Source of the DNA: Nitrososphaerota archaeon
GTDB lineage: Archaea; Thermoproteota; Nitrososphaeria; Nitrososphaerales; CADDZS01
NCBI GenBank assembly: GCA_021325255.1
Contig: JAJPHP010000067.1
Span: 62,001-126,000 of the forward strand
Direction of reading: 5' to 3'
DNA length: 64,000 nucleotides
The notes under the pieces are model-generated. The model saw only the letters and a list, made by a program, of their open reading frames with translations. It made no database searches and was not told the origin of the DNA. The translations under genes and the position numbers were made by a program. Position 1 is the stretch's first letter. Each line of letters opens with the position of its first letter. This document shows, piece by piece, positions 7,259-16,096 of this stretch.

Positions 7259-8743
7259 TTAGCGGTACTTGTAATGACCCTCAAAGATATCCTTTGACGG
7301 GCGATTTGCTTCCGCCTCCTCTTCGAAGAGGACTTCCTTCTTCCTCCTTTTGACGAGTCCGGTCACGCCATGCCATTTTGCTTCTACCAAGTCTCTTATG
7401 GTGTCCCTCAGCTCCTCAGAGTTTACTCGGGATATTGCAGGCTCAAGGAAACCCAAGACAATGAACTTCTTTGCCTCGTCCTCTGAGAGACCACGCGTCA
7501 TCATGTAGAAAATCTGGTCTTGGTCAATCTGCGCGACCGAGGCCGAGTGCGTGGCCTTGACTTCGTTCGTGAGTATCTCAAGACCTGGAATTGCATCCGA
7601 CTTTGCGTCAGGGCTTAGAAGAATGGCGTGGCCAGCAAGATATGCGCTCGCGTTCTTCGCATCTTTCCCTATGCGAATCATTCCCTTGAACACTGAGCGA
7701 GACTTGTCTTTGAGCACGCTGTTCGCGAGGATTCGCCCTCTAGTGTTCTGCGACACGTGCGTGAGATCTGAAACAAGGTCATAGCGCTGAGTACTGTTAC
7801 CGAACACGACCTCAACGTCCTCTGCGCTCGCACCGTCACTCTGAAATATGCTTTCCAGCCTTGCCCTAACAGATCTGCCACCAAAATAGGCAAGCGTCCA
7901 AGTAATACTTGCGTCTCTATGGCAGATCGCTTTCTTGTTTTCGAGGACTGTGGTCTGCGAGGAGTAGTTCTCTATGTTTGAGAAGTGGACTGATGAGTTA
8001 TCATTCACGTAGGCTTCTACTAACTCCGAAGCAGAAGTGTCAAGGTCTGCGCCGTAGCTTTCGGTGAGAAGCGAGACCGACGAATCTCTTTCTGCATAAA
8101 TCCAAGTCTGTGAAAAGAAAGGCCTCTCAGAGTTGAGATACGAACGGAGTCGGAGCGGGGACTCCAACTGAGTGCCTTTTGGAACATAAACGAGCCAACC
8201 AGTCGAAAACAGCGCCGTGTTCAGCGCGGCGTACTTGTCGCCCTCGGGCTTGATTGCCTTGTTCTCGAATATCTTACGAAGGATGGGCTCGTGTTTTTCA
8301 AGGGCCTCGTGAAGATCACAGAAAACGACCCCCTTGGATTCAAGCCCTTTCACGCTCTTGGAAGCAATCGTCTCAGACTGTGTGCTGATATAGTAGGCGC
8401 CAGTTGATTCGATTCCCTGTGCGACCTCTTCAATTGTCGCTGAAGTAGGATGCCTAAGGGGTGCAGTTGCTTTCCTGCCCAGAGTTGCTGGATCCACTTT
8501 GAGGTCAAGTGCGTATTTCGAATAAAGATTAGATTGTTCCTCGGGAAGCGCTACAAAATGCTTTAGAGCTCCTAGCCTATACGATTTTAGCCATGAGGGT
8601 TCGTTCAGGTTCGCCGAGATCTGTTCGATAAACCCCTCGTCAATTGGGGCCCCTCCTTCCCTTTTTTCTCTTTGAGGTACTGGCTTTTGCTCCTGCTGAG
8701 TTATTGCTGTCTCACCAATCAATGTTTTTCTGAAACAGAACAT
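7259..8743 (-). CDS. sufD: Fe-S cluster assembly protein SufD
   Basis: SufD partners SufB in the SufBCD scaffold. The 494-residue product has the SufB/SufD beta-helix core: LVYVPKGTQLESPLRLRSYL near residues 190-210, HFSNIENYSS, and the C-terminal part SVAQIDQDQIFYMMTRGLSE leading to ALAFLEPAI-like VLGFLEPAISRV. The first 35 or so residues are Gln/Glu-rich and not conserved, so the true start could be slightly downstream. It follows sufB by about 150 nt and precedes sufS. The shorter, more diverged sequence marks it as SufD rather than the SufB paralogue next door. Confidence 0.92.
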   Translation of the reverse strand: MFCFRKTLIGETAITQQEQKPVPQREKREGGAPIDEGFIEQISANLNEPSWLKSYRLGALKHFVALPEEQSNLYSKYALDLKVDPATLGRKATAPLRHPTSATIEEVAQGIESTGAYYISTQSETIASKSVKGLESKGVVFCDLHEALEKHEPILRKIFENKAIKPEGDKYAALNTALFSTGWLVYVPKGTQLESPLRLRSYLNSERPFFSQTWIYAERDSSVSLLTESYGADLDTSASELVEAYVNDNSSVHFSNIENYSSQTTVLENKKAICHRDASITWTLAYFGGRSVRARLESIFQSDGASAEDVEVVFGNSTQRYDLVSDLTHVSQNTRGRILANSVLKDKSRSVFKGMIRIGKDAKNASAYLAGHAILLSPDAKSDAIPGLEILTNEVKATHSASVAQIDQDQIFYMMTRGLSEDEAKKFIVLGFLEPAISRVNSEELRDTIRDLVEAKWHGVTGLVKRRKKEVLFEEEAEANRPSKDIFEGHYKYR

Positions 8744-8896
8744 TATTCAAGGATTCACGGTGTCGAGTCTCCGCCGAAGGAAGTAGTGTAGACAATGCGC
8801 GAAATCTCGCTCCCATTCTTTCCACTTGTCTCTACGCGCTGGCCGCCTCTCACTTTGAGGCGAGACGTTCATAGGCGCAGCTTGAACTTGTTCCGG

Positions 8897-10309
8897 CTAG
8901 CCTACCGAGCCGACCATTTCAAGCTGTATCAGGCGGTTCAGCTCAACGGCGTATTCCATGGGGAGTTCCTTCGTAAATGGTTCAAGGAAGCCCATGACAA
9001 TCATGTTGAGTGCGTCGGACTCGCTTAGACCCCTGCTCATGAGGTAGAACAAGGCCTCCTCACTGATCTTTCCAACTGTAGCCTCGTGAGTAATGTTTGC
9101 CGTCTCTTCGTTGATTTCGTTGTATGGGTACGTGTCTGTCCTTGACCTCTCGTCCAGGAGGAGTGCATCGCACCGAACACTTGACTTTACTCCCTTCGCT
9201 CCCTTTTCGACGTGAAGCAATCCCCTATACGTTGTCCGCCCGCCTTCCTTGCTCACTGACTTGCTCGTAATTCTCGAAGTAGTGTTCGGTGCTAGGTGAA
9301 CGATCTTTGCTCCAGCGTCCTGATGCTGATCCTTGCCGGCGAAAGCAATCGAGAGAACCTCTCCCTTCGCGCGCGGCCCAACAAGGTAAACCGATGGGTA
9401 CTTCATCGTCAGCCTGCTACCCAGGTTTCCGTCGACCCATTCTACAGTCGCGTCCTCGTAGGCGTAGGCTCTCTTCGTTACGAGGTTGTACACGTCCCTT
9501 GACCAGTTCTGGATTGTAGTGTACCTGACCTTCGCTCCCTTTTTCGCAATAATTTCAACTACGGCAGAATGCAACGACTCTGAGGAGTAAATCGGAGCCG
9601 TGCAGCCTTCGATGTAGTGGACCTCGGCGCCGGGTTCCACTACGATCAATGTCCTCTCGAACTGACCTACGTTCTGCGCGTTGATCCTAAAGTACGCCTG
9701 TAGCGGGACTTCGACCTTGACTCCCGCAGGGACGTAGACGAAACTCCCGCCGCTCCACACAGCGCTATTTAGGGCGGCAAACTTGTTGTCGTTCGGCGGA
9801 ATTATCGTGCCAAAGTATCGCTTTACGATGTCGGGGTATTTCTTCAAGGCAGAGTCCGTGTCCAAGAAGACCACCCCTTTCTTTTCGAGGTCTTCCCTTA
9901 GCGAGTGGTAGACAACCTCTGACTCGTACTGGGCTCCGACCCCGCCGAGGAACTTGCGCTCAGCTTCTGGAATGCCAAGCTTGTCGAACGTCTTCCTTAT
10001 GCTCTCCGGGACGTCCTTCCAATCTGTGCCAGCCTTGTCAGTTGGCTTTGCGTAATAGTAAATGTTGTCAAAATCTATGGTAGAGAGGTCTCCGCCCCAG
10101 TTGGGCATGGGCCTTTCCAAGAAGTACTCGTAAGCCTTTATTCGAAAGTTCCTCATCCACTCTGGCTCGTTCTTCATCTTCGAGATTTCTTCGACGGTTG
10201 AGCGAGTGAGCCCGCGCTTTGACTTGAAAACAAGCTGCTCAGGATCCTTAAAGTCATACTTGCTATAGTCTTCGTTTATGACCTGCCGTGACACTTTTAG
10301 ATCGCACAC
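8897..10309 (-). CDS. sufB: Fe-S cluster assembly protein SufB
   Basis: SufB is the main scaffold subunit of SufBCD, on which clusters are assembled with SufC ATPase activity. The 470-residue product shows the expected features: the GLT-containing N-terminal [20 protein letters not shown], the [20 protein letters not shown] strand, [11 protein letters not shown] with the conserved Cys, and the C-terminal [20 protein letters not shown] followed by [10 protein letters not shown]. Start is the ATG at 10309; a palindromic promoter element sits 21-36 nt upstream. The gene has its own promoter although it lies between sufC and sufD. Confidence 0.96.
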   Translation of the reverse strand: MCDLKVSRQVINEDYSKYDFKDPEQLVFKSKRGLTRSTVEEISKMKNEPEWMRNFRIKAYEYFLERPMPNWGGDLSTIDFDNIYYYAKPTDKAGTDWKDVPESIRKTFDKLGIPEAERKFLGGVGAQYESEVVYHSLREDLEKKGVVFLDTDSALKKYPDIVKRYFGTIIPPNDNKFAALNSAVWSGGSFVYVPAGVKVEVPLQAYFRINAQNVGQFERTLIVVEPGAEVHYIEGCTAPIYSSESLHSAVVEIIAKKGAKVRYTTIQNWSRDVYNLVTKRAYAYEDATVEWVDGNLGSRLTMKYPSVYLVGPRAKGEVLSIAFAGKDQHQDAGAKIVHLAPNTTSRITSKSVSKEGGRTTYRGLLHVEKGAKGVKSSVRCDALLLDERSRTDTYPYNEINEETANITHEATVGKISEEALFYLMSRGLSESDALNMIVMGFLEPFTKELPMEYAVELNRLIQLEMVGSVG

Positions 10310-10329
10310 TCTCCCTGAGTTTTTTTCAT

Positions 10330-10345
10330 TATGACATATGTTATA
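10330..10345 (-). promoter_or_regulatory. Palindromic operator/TATA element before sufB
   Basis: Plus-strand TATGACATATGTTATA is a 16-bp palindrome with one mismatched pair. It overlaps a TATA-like TTATAA and lies 21-36 nt before the sufB ATG. A copy differing at one base lies before sufC at 11329-11344, and both are preceded by a run of T. A repressor bound here would block TBP access (inference). Confidence 0.6.
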
Positions 10346-10400
10346 AGAAGTCTATAAGCGTTGTTGCGCTACCTGCAAGAATGCGAGGTACCGAGTGGGT

Positions 10401-11180
10401 CTACTTTGCCTTTACTTCAGCCTCGGGCTCCGCTTCCTCAGCACCCGAGATCCAAGCATATCCCTTTTCCTCTAGTTTCTGCGCCAGCTCGGCTCCGCCA
10501 GAGACTGCGACCTTGCCCTTCACAAGCACGTGGACAAAATCTGGTTTTACATATCTCAGAATGCGCTGATAATGCGTTATCAGCATTATTCCAATTTCGG
10601 AGCTCGTAATGCTATTGATTCCATTGGAGACGAGTTTCAGCGCGTCAATGTCTAGACCGGAATCGGTTTCATCAAGCACTGCGAATTTAGGACGCAGGAC
10701 AGCAAGCTGGACCACTTCGGCTTTCTTCTTCTCTCCTCCTGAGAAACCTTCGTTCAGGTATCGAGTCGCAAAACTCCTTTCCATTCCGACGGTTTCGAAC
10801 TTGTCCTCCAACATCTTTCTGAAGTCTCTGACAAGCATCGGCTCATCCTTGCGTACTGCATTGTAAGAAATCCTCAGAAAGTTGGCGAGGCTCACTCCCG
10901 GGATCTCAAGCGGATACTGGAACCCTAGAAACAAGCCGCGCAGTGCTCGTTCATTAGGCGGCATGTCCTTGATACTGACTCCGTCAATCTTGATGTCTCC
11001 TGAGATTAGCTTGTACTTTGGGTGGCCCATCATCGTATAGGCGAGCGTGCTCTTCCCAGAGCCGTTGGGGCCCATGATCGCGTGAATCTCGCCAGTTTTT
11101 ACCGCGAGGTCGATTCCCTTGAGAATCTCCTTCCCCTCAATCCCTGCATGAAGATCTATGATTTCAAGCGTGTTCGCCAA
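10401..11180 (-). CDS. sufC: Fe-S cluster assembly ATPase SufC
   Basis: SufC is the ABC-type ATPase of SufBCD. The 259-residue product has Walker A GPNGSGKST (near residue 37), the ABC signature as FSGGEKKKAEVVQLAVL, Walker B FAVLDETDSGLDIDALKLVS and the switch histidine in ITHYQRIL. The DE(T/P)DSGLD form is characteristic of SufC. A short acidic tail (SGAEEAEPEAEVKAK) follows. sufB begins about 90 nt downstream and has its own promoter. The upstream region has the second palindrome and a 26-codon mini-ORF. Confidence 0.97.
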   Translation of the reverse strand: MANTLEIIDLHAGIEGKEILKGIDLAVKTGEIHAIMGPNGSGKSTLAYTMMGHPKYKLISGDIKIDGVSIKDMPPNERALRGLFLGFQYPLEIPGVSLANFLRISYNAVRKDEPMLVRDFRKMLEDKFETVGMERSFATRYLNEGFSGGEKKKAEVVQLAVLRPKFAVLDETDSGLDIDALKLVSNGINSITSSEIGIMLITHYQRILRYVKPDFVHVLVKGKVAVSGGAELAQKLEEKGYAWISGAEEAEPEAEVKAK

Positions 11181-11236
11181 ATTCTTGTCTCACCTAATCC
11201 GAATACAACCATTATCTTGATGAAGCTAGCACACTT

Positions 11237-11317
11237 TCATTCGATTCCTGACCAAGGTAATTCAATAAGAGAAGGTTCTTTCTGTTTTCCTTCTTTCTTG
11301 ATTATTCGGGCTAGCAA
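11237..11317 (-). CDS. Possible 26-residue leader peptide upstream of sufC
   Basis: A TTG at 11315-11317 opens a 26-codon frame (MLARIIKKEGKQKEPSLIEL, then PWSGIE and TGA). The TTG is 23-28 nt downstream of the TTATAA in the palindromic element, the place where a leaderless archaeal transcript would begin. It ends 56 nt before sufC. Product unrecognised; it could be a leader peptide, a small protein, or simply the 5' leader of sufC. Confidence 0.3.
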   Translation of the reverse strand: MLARIIKKEGKQKEPSLIELPWSGIE

Positions 11318-11328
11318 CTTCTTTTTTG

Positions 11329-11344
11329 TATGACGTATGTTATA
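11329..11344 (-). promoter_or_regulatory. Second palindromic operator/TATA element, upstream of sufC
   Basis: Plus-strand TATGACGTATGTTATA matches the sufB element at 15 of 16 bases, overlaps TTATAA and is preceded by a T-run. It lies about 150 nt before the sufC ATG, so the sufC mRNA would have a leader of roughly 130 nt unless the mini-ORF at 11237-11317 is translated. Confidence 0.55.
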
Positions 11345-11386
11345 AATTGTGCGCCTCGCTTGCGCAGTACCCAAAAAAGGTCAAAC

Positions 11387-11415
11387 CATCCCAGAGTCTC
11401 CGAGACTCTGGGATG
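11387..11415 (-). terminator. Strong hairpin with T-run after korB
   Basis: CATCCCAGAGTCTC and GAGACTCTGGGATG are perfect 14-bp inverted repeats separated by one base. On the minus strand the hairpin is followed, after about nine bases, by TTTTTT. It lies 13 nt after the korB stop, so it is probably the terminator of korAB and insulates sufC. Confidence 0.7.
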
Positions 11416-11428
11416 CAGCCCAACCTGA

Positions 11429-12286
11429 TCAGTAGAACTCTTTGAAAAGTGAGTTTGGATCTGGCTGGCCCAGCGGTGCTTTCACAGGAGTGCCCATCTT
11501 GATTGTGACATCCTGTTCCTCGTAGGTCGGCCTCTGCGTCTCGTAGAAGAGTCCAATAGGGATCTTTGGGTCCGACTCTCTAGATTTCAGCAACGCTTGC
11601 ATCGTGTCAGAAGTGTTGTAGTCGGGCCCGTTGAACTTGTAGCATTTCTGTCTGAAATACTCGTATGTATTCACCTTGTTCCAGGTAACGCAGGGGCTGA
11701 AAACGTCGATTAGGGCAAAACCCTTGTGTTTAATCCCGTTCTGAATCAACTCTGTAAGATGTTTCGGGTCACCTGAAAAGCCTCTCGCCACGTAGGTCGC
11801 CCCCGCGACGACTGCAATCGCGATCGGATTGATGGGCTCCTCAATGTTTCCAGCGGGCGTGGATTTCGTCACGAAAGAGTGAGCGCTCGTCGGGGACGCC
11901 TGTCCGGTAGTCAGCCCGTAGATCTGATTGTTCATGACGATGTAGGTGATGTCGAGATTCCTGCGCATCGCATGGACAAAGTGGCCCAGACCAATGCCGT
12001 ATCCATCACCATCTCCTCCGGTCACCACGACGTTGAGCTCCGGGTTTGCAAGCTTGGCACCCGACGCAATGGGCATGGCCCGTCCATGCAAGCTGTGAAA
12101 GCCGTATGCATGTATGAATCCAGGGAGGTTGCTCGAGCACCCGATTCCCGAGACCACGAGTAGGTCCTTCGGGTCTATGTTAAGATTAGCGACGGCCTGC
12201 GTAAGTGCGTTGAGCACTCCAAAGTCACCGCAGCCCGGACACCAGTCCGGCCTGGTTTCACTCTTGTACTTCGATAATTCCAGCAT
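11429..12286 (-). CDS. korB: 2-oxoacid:ferredoxin oxidoreductase, beta subunit
   Basis: This subunit binds thiamine pyrophosphate and a [4Fe-4S] cluster for ferredoxin-linked oxidative decarboxylation of 2-oxoacids. The 285-residue product has cysteines in DWCPGCGDFGVL and SGIGCSSNLPGF, a third in SPCVTWN, and the TPP motif VVTGGDGDGYGIGLGHFVHA with downstream NNQIYGLTTGQASPT. These match archaeal KorB/OorB-type enzymes. It starts 7 nt after the korA stop. Whether the substrate is 2-oxoglutarate, pyruvate or branched chain cannot be told from sequence alone. Confidence 0.95.
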   Translation of the reverse strand: MLELSKYKSETRPDWCPGCGDFGVLNALTQAVANLNIDPKDLLVVSGIGCSSNLPGFIHAYGFHSLHGRAMPIASGAKLANPELNVVVTGGDGDGYGIGLGHFVHAMRRNLDITYIVMNNQIYGLTTGQASPTSAHSFVTKSTPAGNIEEPINPIAIAVVAGATYVARGFSGDPKHLTELIQNGIKHKGFALIDVFSPCVTWNKVNTYEYFRQKCYKFNGPDYNTSDTMQALLKSRESDPKIPIGLFYETQRPTYEEQDVTIKMGTPVKAPLGQPDPNSLFKEFY

Positions 12287-12293
12287 TTCTTTC

Positions 12294-14042
12294 TTACCTC
12301 GTCAATACTTTCTTCGCATTTTGCACTATTTCGTACGGGTACAGAGGCTCTCCATCGAACTTAAGGAATCTGTGCGGGACCTCGAAACCCGTCTCGGCCC
12401 TTATCATCCGAGCCATCTGGCCCGAGTAGTTGCATTCCACAATCAGAAGGTTCCTCGCACTTTTCAGCATTGTCTCTATGGCATCGGATTTGAAGGGCAT
12501 GACGTTCCTGATCGGATACACGTTTGTCTTGATCCCCGAGGCGGTCAGCATCTCCGCGGCTTCTAACGCGACGCCGAATGTCGAGCCCCAGCACACGAGC
12601 GTAAGGTCTGCATCCTGAACTCCGTAGAGCTTTGGAGCTGCGAGCTCGTTCCTCGCAAGGTCCATCTTCTTCATCCTCTTGATCATCTGCTTCTCCCGCT
12701 CCTTGACGTAGACGGGGATGCCAGAGAGGACATCGGAAATAACAGCCCCGCTCTCCTCGTGCTCATCGCTTGCGGCAACGTATATTGTGCCATTAGTTCC
12801 AGGGATTGCTCTTGGAGAAATCCCCGTCTCAGTGACCTTGTACCTCAGGTACGGCTCTGAGGCAGAAGAAATGAGCTCACCCCTATCAATTACAACTTTT
12901 GAACTCAGCTCATCAACTGACTCGATGTGTTCGGACAAGAGAAGGTCGCTTGCAATTATCACAGGGCACTGGAATCTCTCGGCGAGGTTGAAAGCTTCTA
13001 TCGCAGCATAGTATGCGTCCTCTACAGTGAGTGGTGCGAGTACTATTCTTGGAAAATCTCCCTGCGATGCTCCAGTCATCATATTGAGATCGCCTTGCTC
13101 GGTCTTCGTAGGCAAGCCCGTTGAAGGTCCAGCCCTCTGCGAATCGACTATGACGATCGGAGTCTCAGTCATCCCTGCTAGACCAAGTGCCTCGACCATC
13201 AGTGAAAAACCGCCTCCTGAAGTGCCCACCATCGCCCTAACTCCCGCGTGGGCAGCGCCTATCCCCATGTTGATCACGGCGAGCTCGTCTTCGGCCTGCT
13301 TGACCACAACCCTTGCGGAGGCCGCGTGTGCCGCCATCCAGTGGAGGATCCCAGAGGCAGGAGTCATCGGGTAGGCTGCGTAGAATTTGCATCCGGCCAT
13401 GACGGCACCGAGAGCTATTGCTTGATTGCCCGTCATCAACATCTTTGGTCTCGGATTGGCTGGTGGGTTTGCTCTCACTTGAAGCGGTGAAAAGTTTGCC
13501 TTTGCATAGTCGTAACCCGCCTGCGCGGCTTTGACGTTCGCATCGACCACAGCCTGTTTTTTCTTTCCAAAGGTATCCGTGAGGACGCCGGTGAATACGT
13601 TGAAGTCAAGTCCGAGGAGAAAAAGCGTCGCTCCCAACGCGACGGTGTTCTGCATGATCGGGTTCTTGTCAAATTTGCGTGAAGTGTCGCTGAGCGGCAT
13701 CGGCAGTGCTTTAGCTGAGCTCGGAATCAGGTTGGGAGAGAACTTTACCTTGTCCTTGTCGTAGATGACCACACCGCCGGACGAGATGAGAGGACTATGT
13801 ATCTCTCCGGTCTCCGAATTCAACGCTATCAGCACATCTAGGTTATCACCTTGACTTGTGACCTTGTTGGAGCTACCCCGCACTTGGAACCAGACGTGTC
13901 CGCCTCTAATGGCCGACTGGTAGCTGTTCAAACCATAAACGTGCAGACCGCTGCGAGAGCATGTACGCGCCAGAATTTCGCCTGTCGAGGAGACTCCGTC
14001 TCCTGCGGCCCCGCCTATCCTTACGCAAAAGTCATTCCTCAA
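12294..14042 (-). CDS. korA: 2-oxoacid:ferredoxin oxidoreductase, fused gamma-alpha subunit
   Basis: The 582-residue protein joins a gamma domain (about residues 1-190, with VRIGGAAGDGVSSTGEILAR at the start) to the alpha domain (about 195-582). The alpha part carries AAYPMTPASGILHWM, a variant of the YPITPSS motif that contacts the substrate, and the GTSGGGFSLMVEALGLAGMT segment. This gamma-alpha fusion with a separate beta subunit is the common two-subunit archaeal form. Translation starts with TTG, with GGAGG about 12 nt before it. A TATA-like TTATAG lies about 70 nt upstream. Confidence 0.94.
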   Translation of the reverse strand: MRNDFCVRIGGAAGDGVSSTGEILARTCSRSGLHVYGLNSYQSAIRGGHVWFQVRGSSNKVTSQGDNLDVLIALNSETGEIHSPLISSGGVVIYDKDKVKFSPNLIPSSAKALPMPLSDTSRKFDKNPIMQNTVALGATLFLLGLDFNVFTGVLTDTFGKKKQAVVDANVKAAQAGYDYAKANFSPLQVRANPPANPRPKMLMTGNQAIALGAVMAGCKFYAAYPMTPASGILHWMAAHAASARVVVKQAEDELAVINMGIGAAHAGVRAMVGTSGGGFSLMVEALGLAGMTETPIVIVDSQRAGPSTGLPTKTEQGDLNMMTGASQGDFPRIVLAPLTVEDAYYAAIEAFNLAERFQCPVIIASDLLLSEHIESVDELSSKVVIDRGELISSASEPYLRYKVTETGISPRAIPGTNGTIYVAASDEHEESGAVISDVLSGIPVYVKEREKQMIKRMKKMDLARNELAAPKLYGVQDADLTLVCWGSTFGVALEAAEMLTASGIKTNVYPIRNVMPFKSDAIETMLKSARNLLIVECNYSGQMARMIRAETGFEVPHRFLKFDGEPLYPYEIVQNAKKVLTR

Positions 14043-14486
14043 ATCAAATTCAATCCTCCCTTACCAATGTGATCCTGTTTCTCTAATGCCCAACTCGAAT
14101 AATCGGTTTTTCCCTGCCTATAATCCTAACTGTTTAAGAATGAAATTTCTGCCCTCAACTAGAAACGTGAAGAATTCTACTTGTAAACAAATCAGGCGTT
14201 TGGAAAACTCTGCCTTTGTAATTTGGATTCGGGATTCATCCGATTGAGTTGGTCGAATCCGAGAGTTGCGCCCTCTCGAAAGTGTTTCGCTACGTCATTC
14301 TGACAATTGCCCTCAAAAATTTCGAAAGACAGAACGCGCCGTAACCGATCAAAGAAAAGAACGTCGCAATAAGAGACCTCTTTCATCCTCTACTAACCAA
14401 ATTTTTATTAGATATTAGCCTGAGATATGCCGCAACCTGGTGCTTCATCAGCTCAGAGAAATGACTGGATTCGGAATAGAGAAAAT
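14043..14486. other. Intergenic region between korA and tRNA-Asn
   Basis: About 440 bases. It contains the korA promoter (ATTATAGGC and CTTAAACAG on the minus strand near 14110-14145). A 64-codon minus-strand frame at 14192-14386 (MKEVSYCDVLFFDRLRRVLS) has an AATAAAAATTT stretch 15-25 nt before its ATG, but its product resembles nothing and I do not call it a gene. The TTTTTATTAG near 14405 could also drive rightward transcription towards the tRNA. Confidence 0.35.
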
Positions 14487-14664
14487 GCCGCCGTAGCTCA
14501 GCGTGGTAGAGCAGATTTCGCGCGAATGTTTTCTGACTGTTGCGTTGGTGACTAAACAAAATGCACGAAAGCTTAGCTGGCTGTTAACCAAGCTCGGGTT
14601 GAGGGTTGACGCACTTCCGCGTGCAGAAACCAGTTGGTCGACCGTTCAAGTCGGTCCGGCGGCG
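14487..14664 (+). tRNA. tRNA-Asn (GTT) with two introns
   Basis: Acceptor arms GCCGCCG (14487-14493) and CGGCGGC (14657-14663) pair perfectly, with discriminator G at 14664. D arm is GCTC-AGCGTGGTA-GAGC and the T arm GACCG-TTCAAGT-CGGTC. The anticodon arm can be assembled as GCTGG-CTGTTA/A-CCAGT, giving anticodon GTT, if about 62 nt (14514-14575) and about 42 nt (14587-14628) are removed. The spliced product is 74 nt. The second intron sits at the canonical 37/38 position; the first is near 26/27, a non-canonical site. CCA is not encoded. Exact splice sites are inferred from pairing. Confidence 0.85.
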
Positions 14665-14914
14665 CCTCACTCTTTCCTACTTTTTGTTCCACGGGTTGTC
14701 AAGCTCATGTTAGTGACTGACATCACTTCACCTCTCGTCATAAGTGCTCGTTATGATCTGATCACAGCGCTTCTAATTCGTCATGTCTGATTCTGTTTTC
14801 CGATCTCGAGGGAAAAGGAGAAGATGCCATCTTGAGAGAATCCCTGTTGTCTCCGCGAAATCTAGAAGTGTTTTTAATCAGTGCGAGGCGACGATGTAAT
14901 TCAGCAACAAAAAG

Positions 14915-16066
14915 TTGACTGAAAAAGGGTCGAGCGCGAGCAAGAGCGCGAAGAAGGATGAACGACAGGTAGATTTCAAGTATTTCGAGAATAAGGCCGA
15001 TGCCATCGATCTTTCGGCGCGCGTAATCTCTGAGAGAAGGAGACTTCTCTCGACTCCCGTAGAGCAGTTGGATCTCGAGCAATCCTCTTCGATCAGAGAA
15101 CTCGTGAAATCTTGGTCGAGGACGAGCATCCAGAGCCGATCAATCGCAGAGTGCGCTCAGGTCTACGAAAATATGATTACTGACCCTGCTCGGCCCACAA
15201 TTTTGCTTGGATTATCTGGTGCCCTAATTGCAGGTGGAATGCGTAAGGTCATCCGCGACCTCATAGACGCGGGTTTCGTTGATGTCGTCGTTTCAACCGG
15301 CGCCATCGTCTACCAAGACATCTACCAGGCGCAGGGCTACAAACACTTCATGGGCACCCCAAAAGCTGACGACGCGGTTCTTCACGACCTCTACATAGAC
15401 AGGATATATGACGCCTACGTGGACGAGGTCGGGTTCGTGAAGACAGACGATGTCATAGCAGAGATCGCGGCCGCCATACCTCCGAAGAAATACTCTACGA
15501 GAGAGTTTCTTTTCCACTTGGGAGAAAGGGTGGCCTCGGATCCCAACTCGATCGTCGGAACGGCGTCGAAGAGAGGAGTTCCGATCTTCGTACCCGCCAT
15601 CGCTGATTCTTCAATTGGCATTGGGCTCGCTGGACTCTATCGAGCAGCCAAGAAGAAGAATCGGGCGCTCATGCAACTGGATACGATTCAGGACAACTAC
15701 GAGATAGCTCAGATAGTTCTGAAATCGAAAAAGACAGGGTCAATCTACGTCGGGGGAGGCGTCCCGAAGAACTACATTAACGACGCAGCCGTAATGCTTG
15801 ACTACACGCCGGGCCACGCCTATGCACTCCAGATAACTACGGATGCCCCCCACTGGGGAGGACTTACTGGGAGCACGCTCGACGAGGCGAAATCGTGGGG
15901 CAAGGTGTCAAAGAAAGCAACTCGGGCGACCGCTTACGTCGAGGCCACGATTGGCCTTCCCCTCATTGCGGCGTACGTCTTACAATCAAAGGAACTGACG
16001 CGTGGTCGAAAAAGGCTCAAATTCGTTTGGCAGGCTGATGAGCTGAGAGAGATTAATATAGTGTAA
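14915..16066 (+). CDS. dys: Deoxyhypusine synthase
   Basis: This enzyme transfers the aminobutyl group of spermidine to a lysine of aIF5A, the first step in hypusine formation. The 383-residue protein has the NAD/spermidine-binding core, including GLSGALIAGGMRKVIRDLID near residues 95-115 and the active-site lysine in YVGGGVPKNYINDAAVM near residue 287. The C-terminal stretch TTDAPHWGGLTGSTLDEAKS is also typical. The first 35 residues are charged and poorly conserved. Translation appears to start with TTG at 14915; a T/A-rich GTTTTTAATC box lies about 35-45 nt upstream. The aquaporin follows in the same direction after 30 nt. Confidence 0.95.
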   Translation: MTEKGSSASKSAKKDERQVDFKYFENKADAIDLSARVISERRRLLSTPVEQLDLEQSSSIRELVKSWSRTSIQSRSIAECAQVYENMITDPARPTILLGLSGALIAGGMRKVIRDLIDAGFVDVVVSTGAIVYQDIYQAQGYKHFMGTPKADDAVLHDLYIDRIYDAYVDEVGFVKTDDVIAEIAAAIPPKKYSTREFLFHLGERVASDPNSIVGTASKRGVPIFVPAIADSSIGIGLAGLYRAAKKKNRALMQLDTIQDNYEIAQIVLKSKKTGSIYVGGGVPKNYINDAAVMLDYTPGHAYALQITTDAPHWGGLTGSTLDEAKSWGKVSKKATRATAYVEATIGLPLIAAYVLQSKELTRGRKRLKFVWQADELREINIV

Positions 16067-16096
16067 GCAAGAGGCCAGAAATCAAAACATCAAGGA

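Noticed and set aside
14192..14386. 64-codon leftward frame between korA and tRNA-Asn
   Set aside because: A promoter-like A/T stretch precedes it, but the peptide looks random and nothing else supports it.
14762..15082. Leftward frames over the deoxyhypusine synthase start
   Set aside because: Antisense to a well-supported gene, with no family resemblance.
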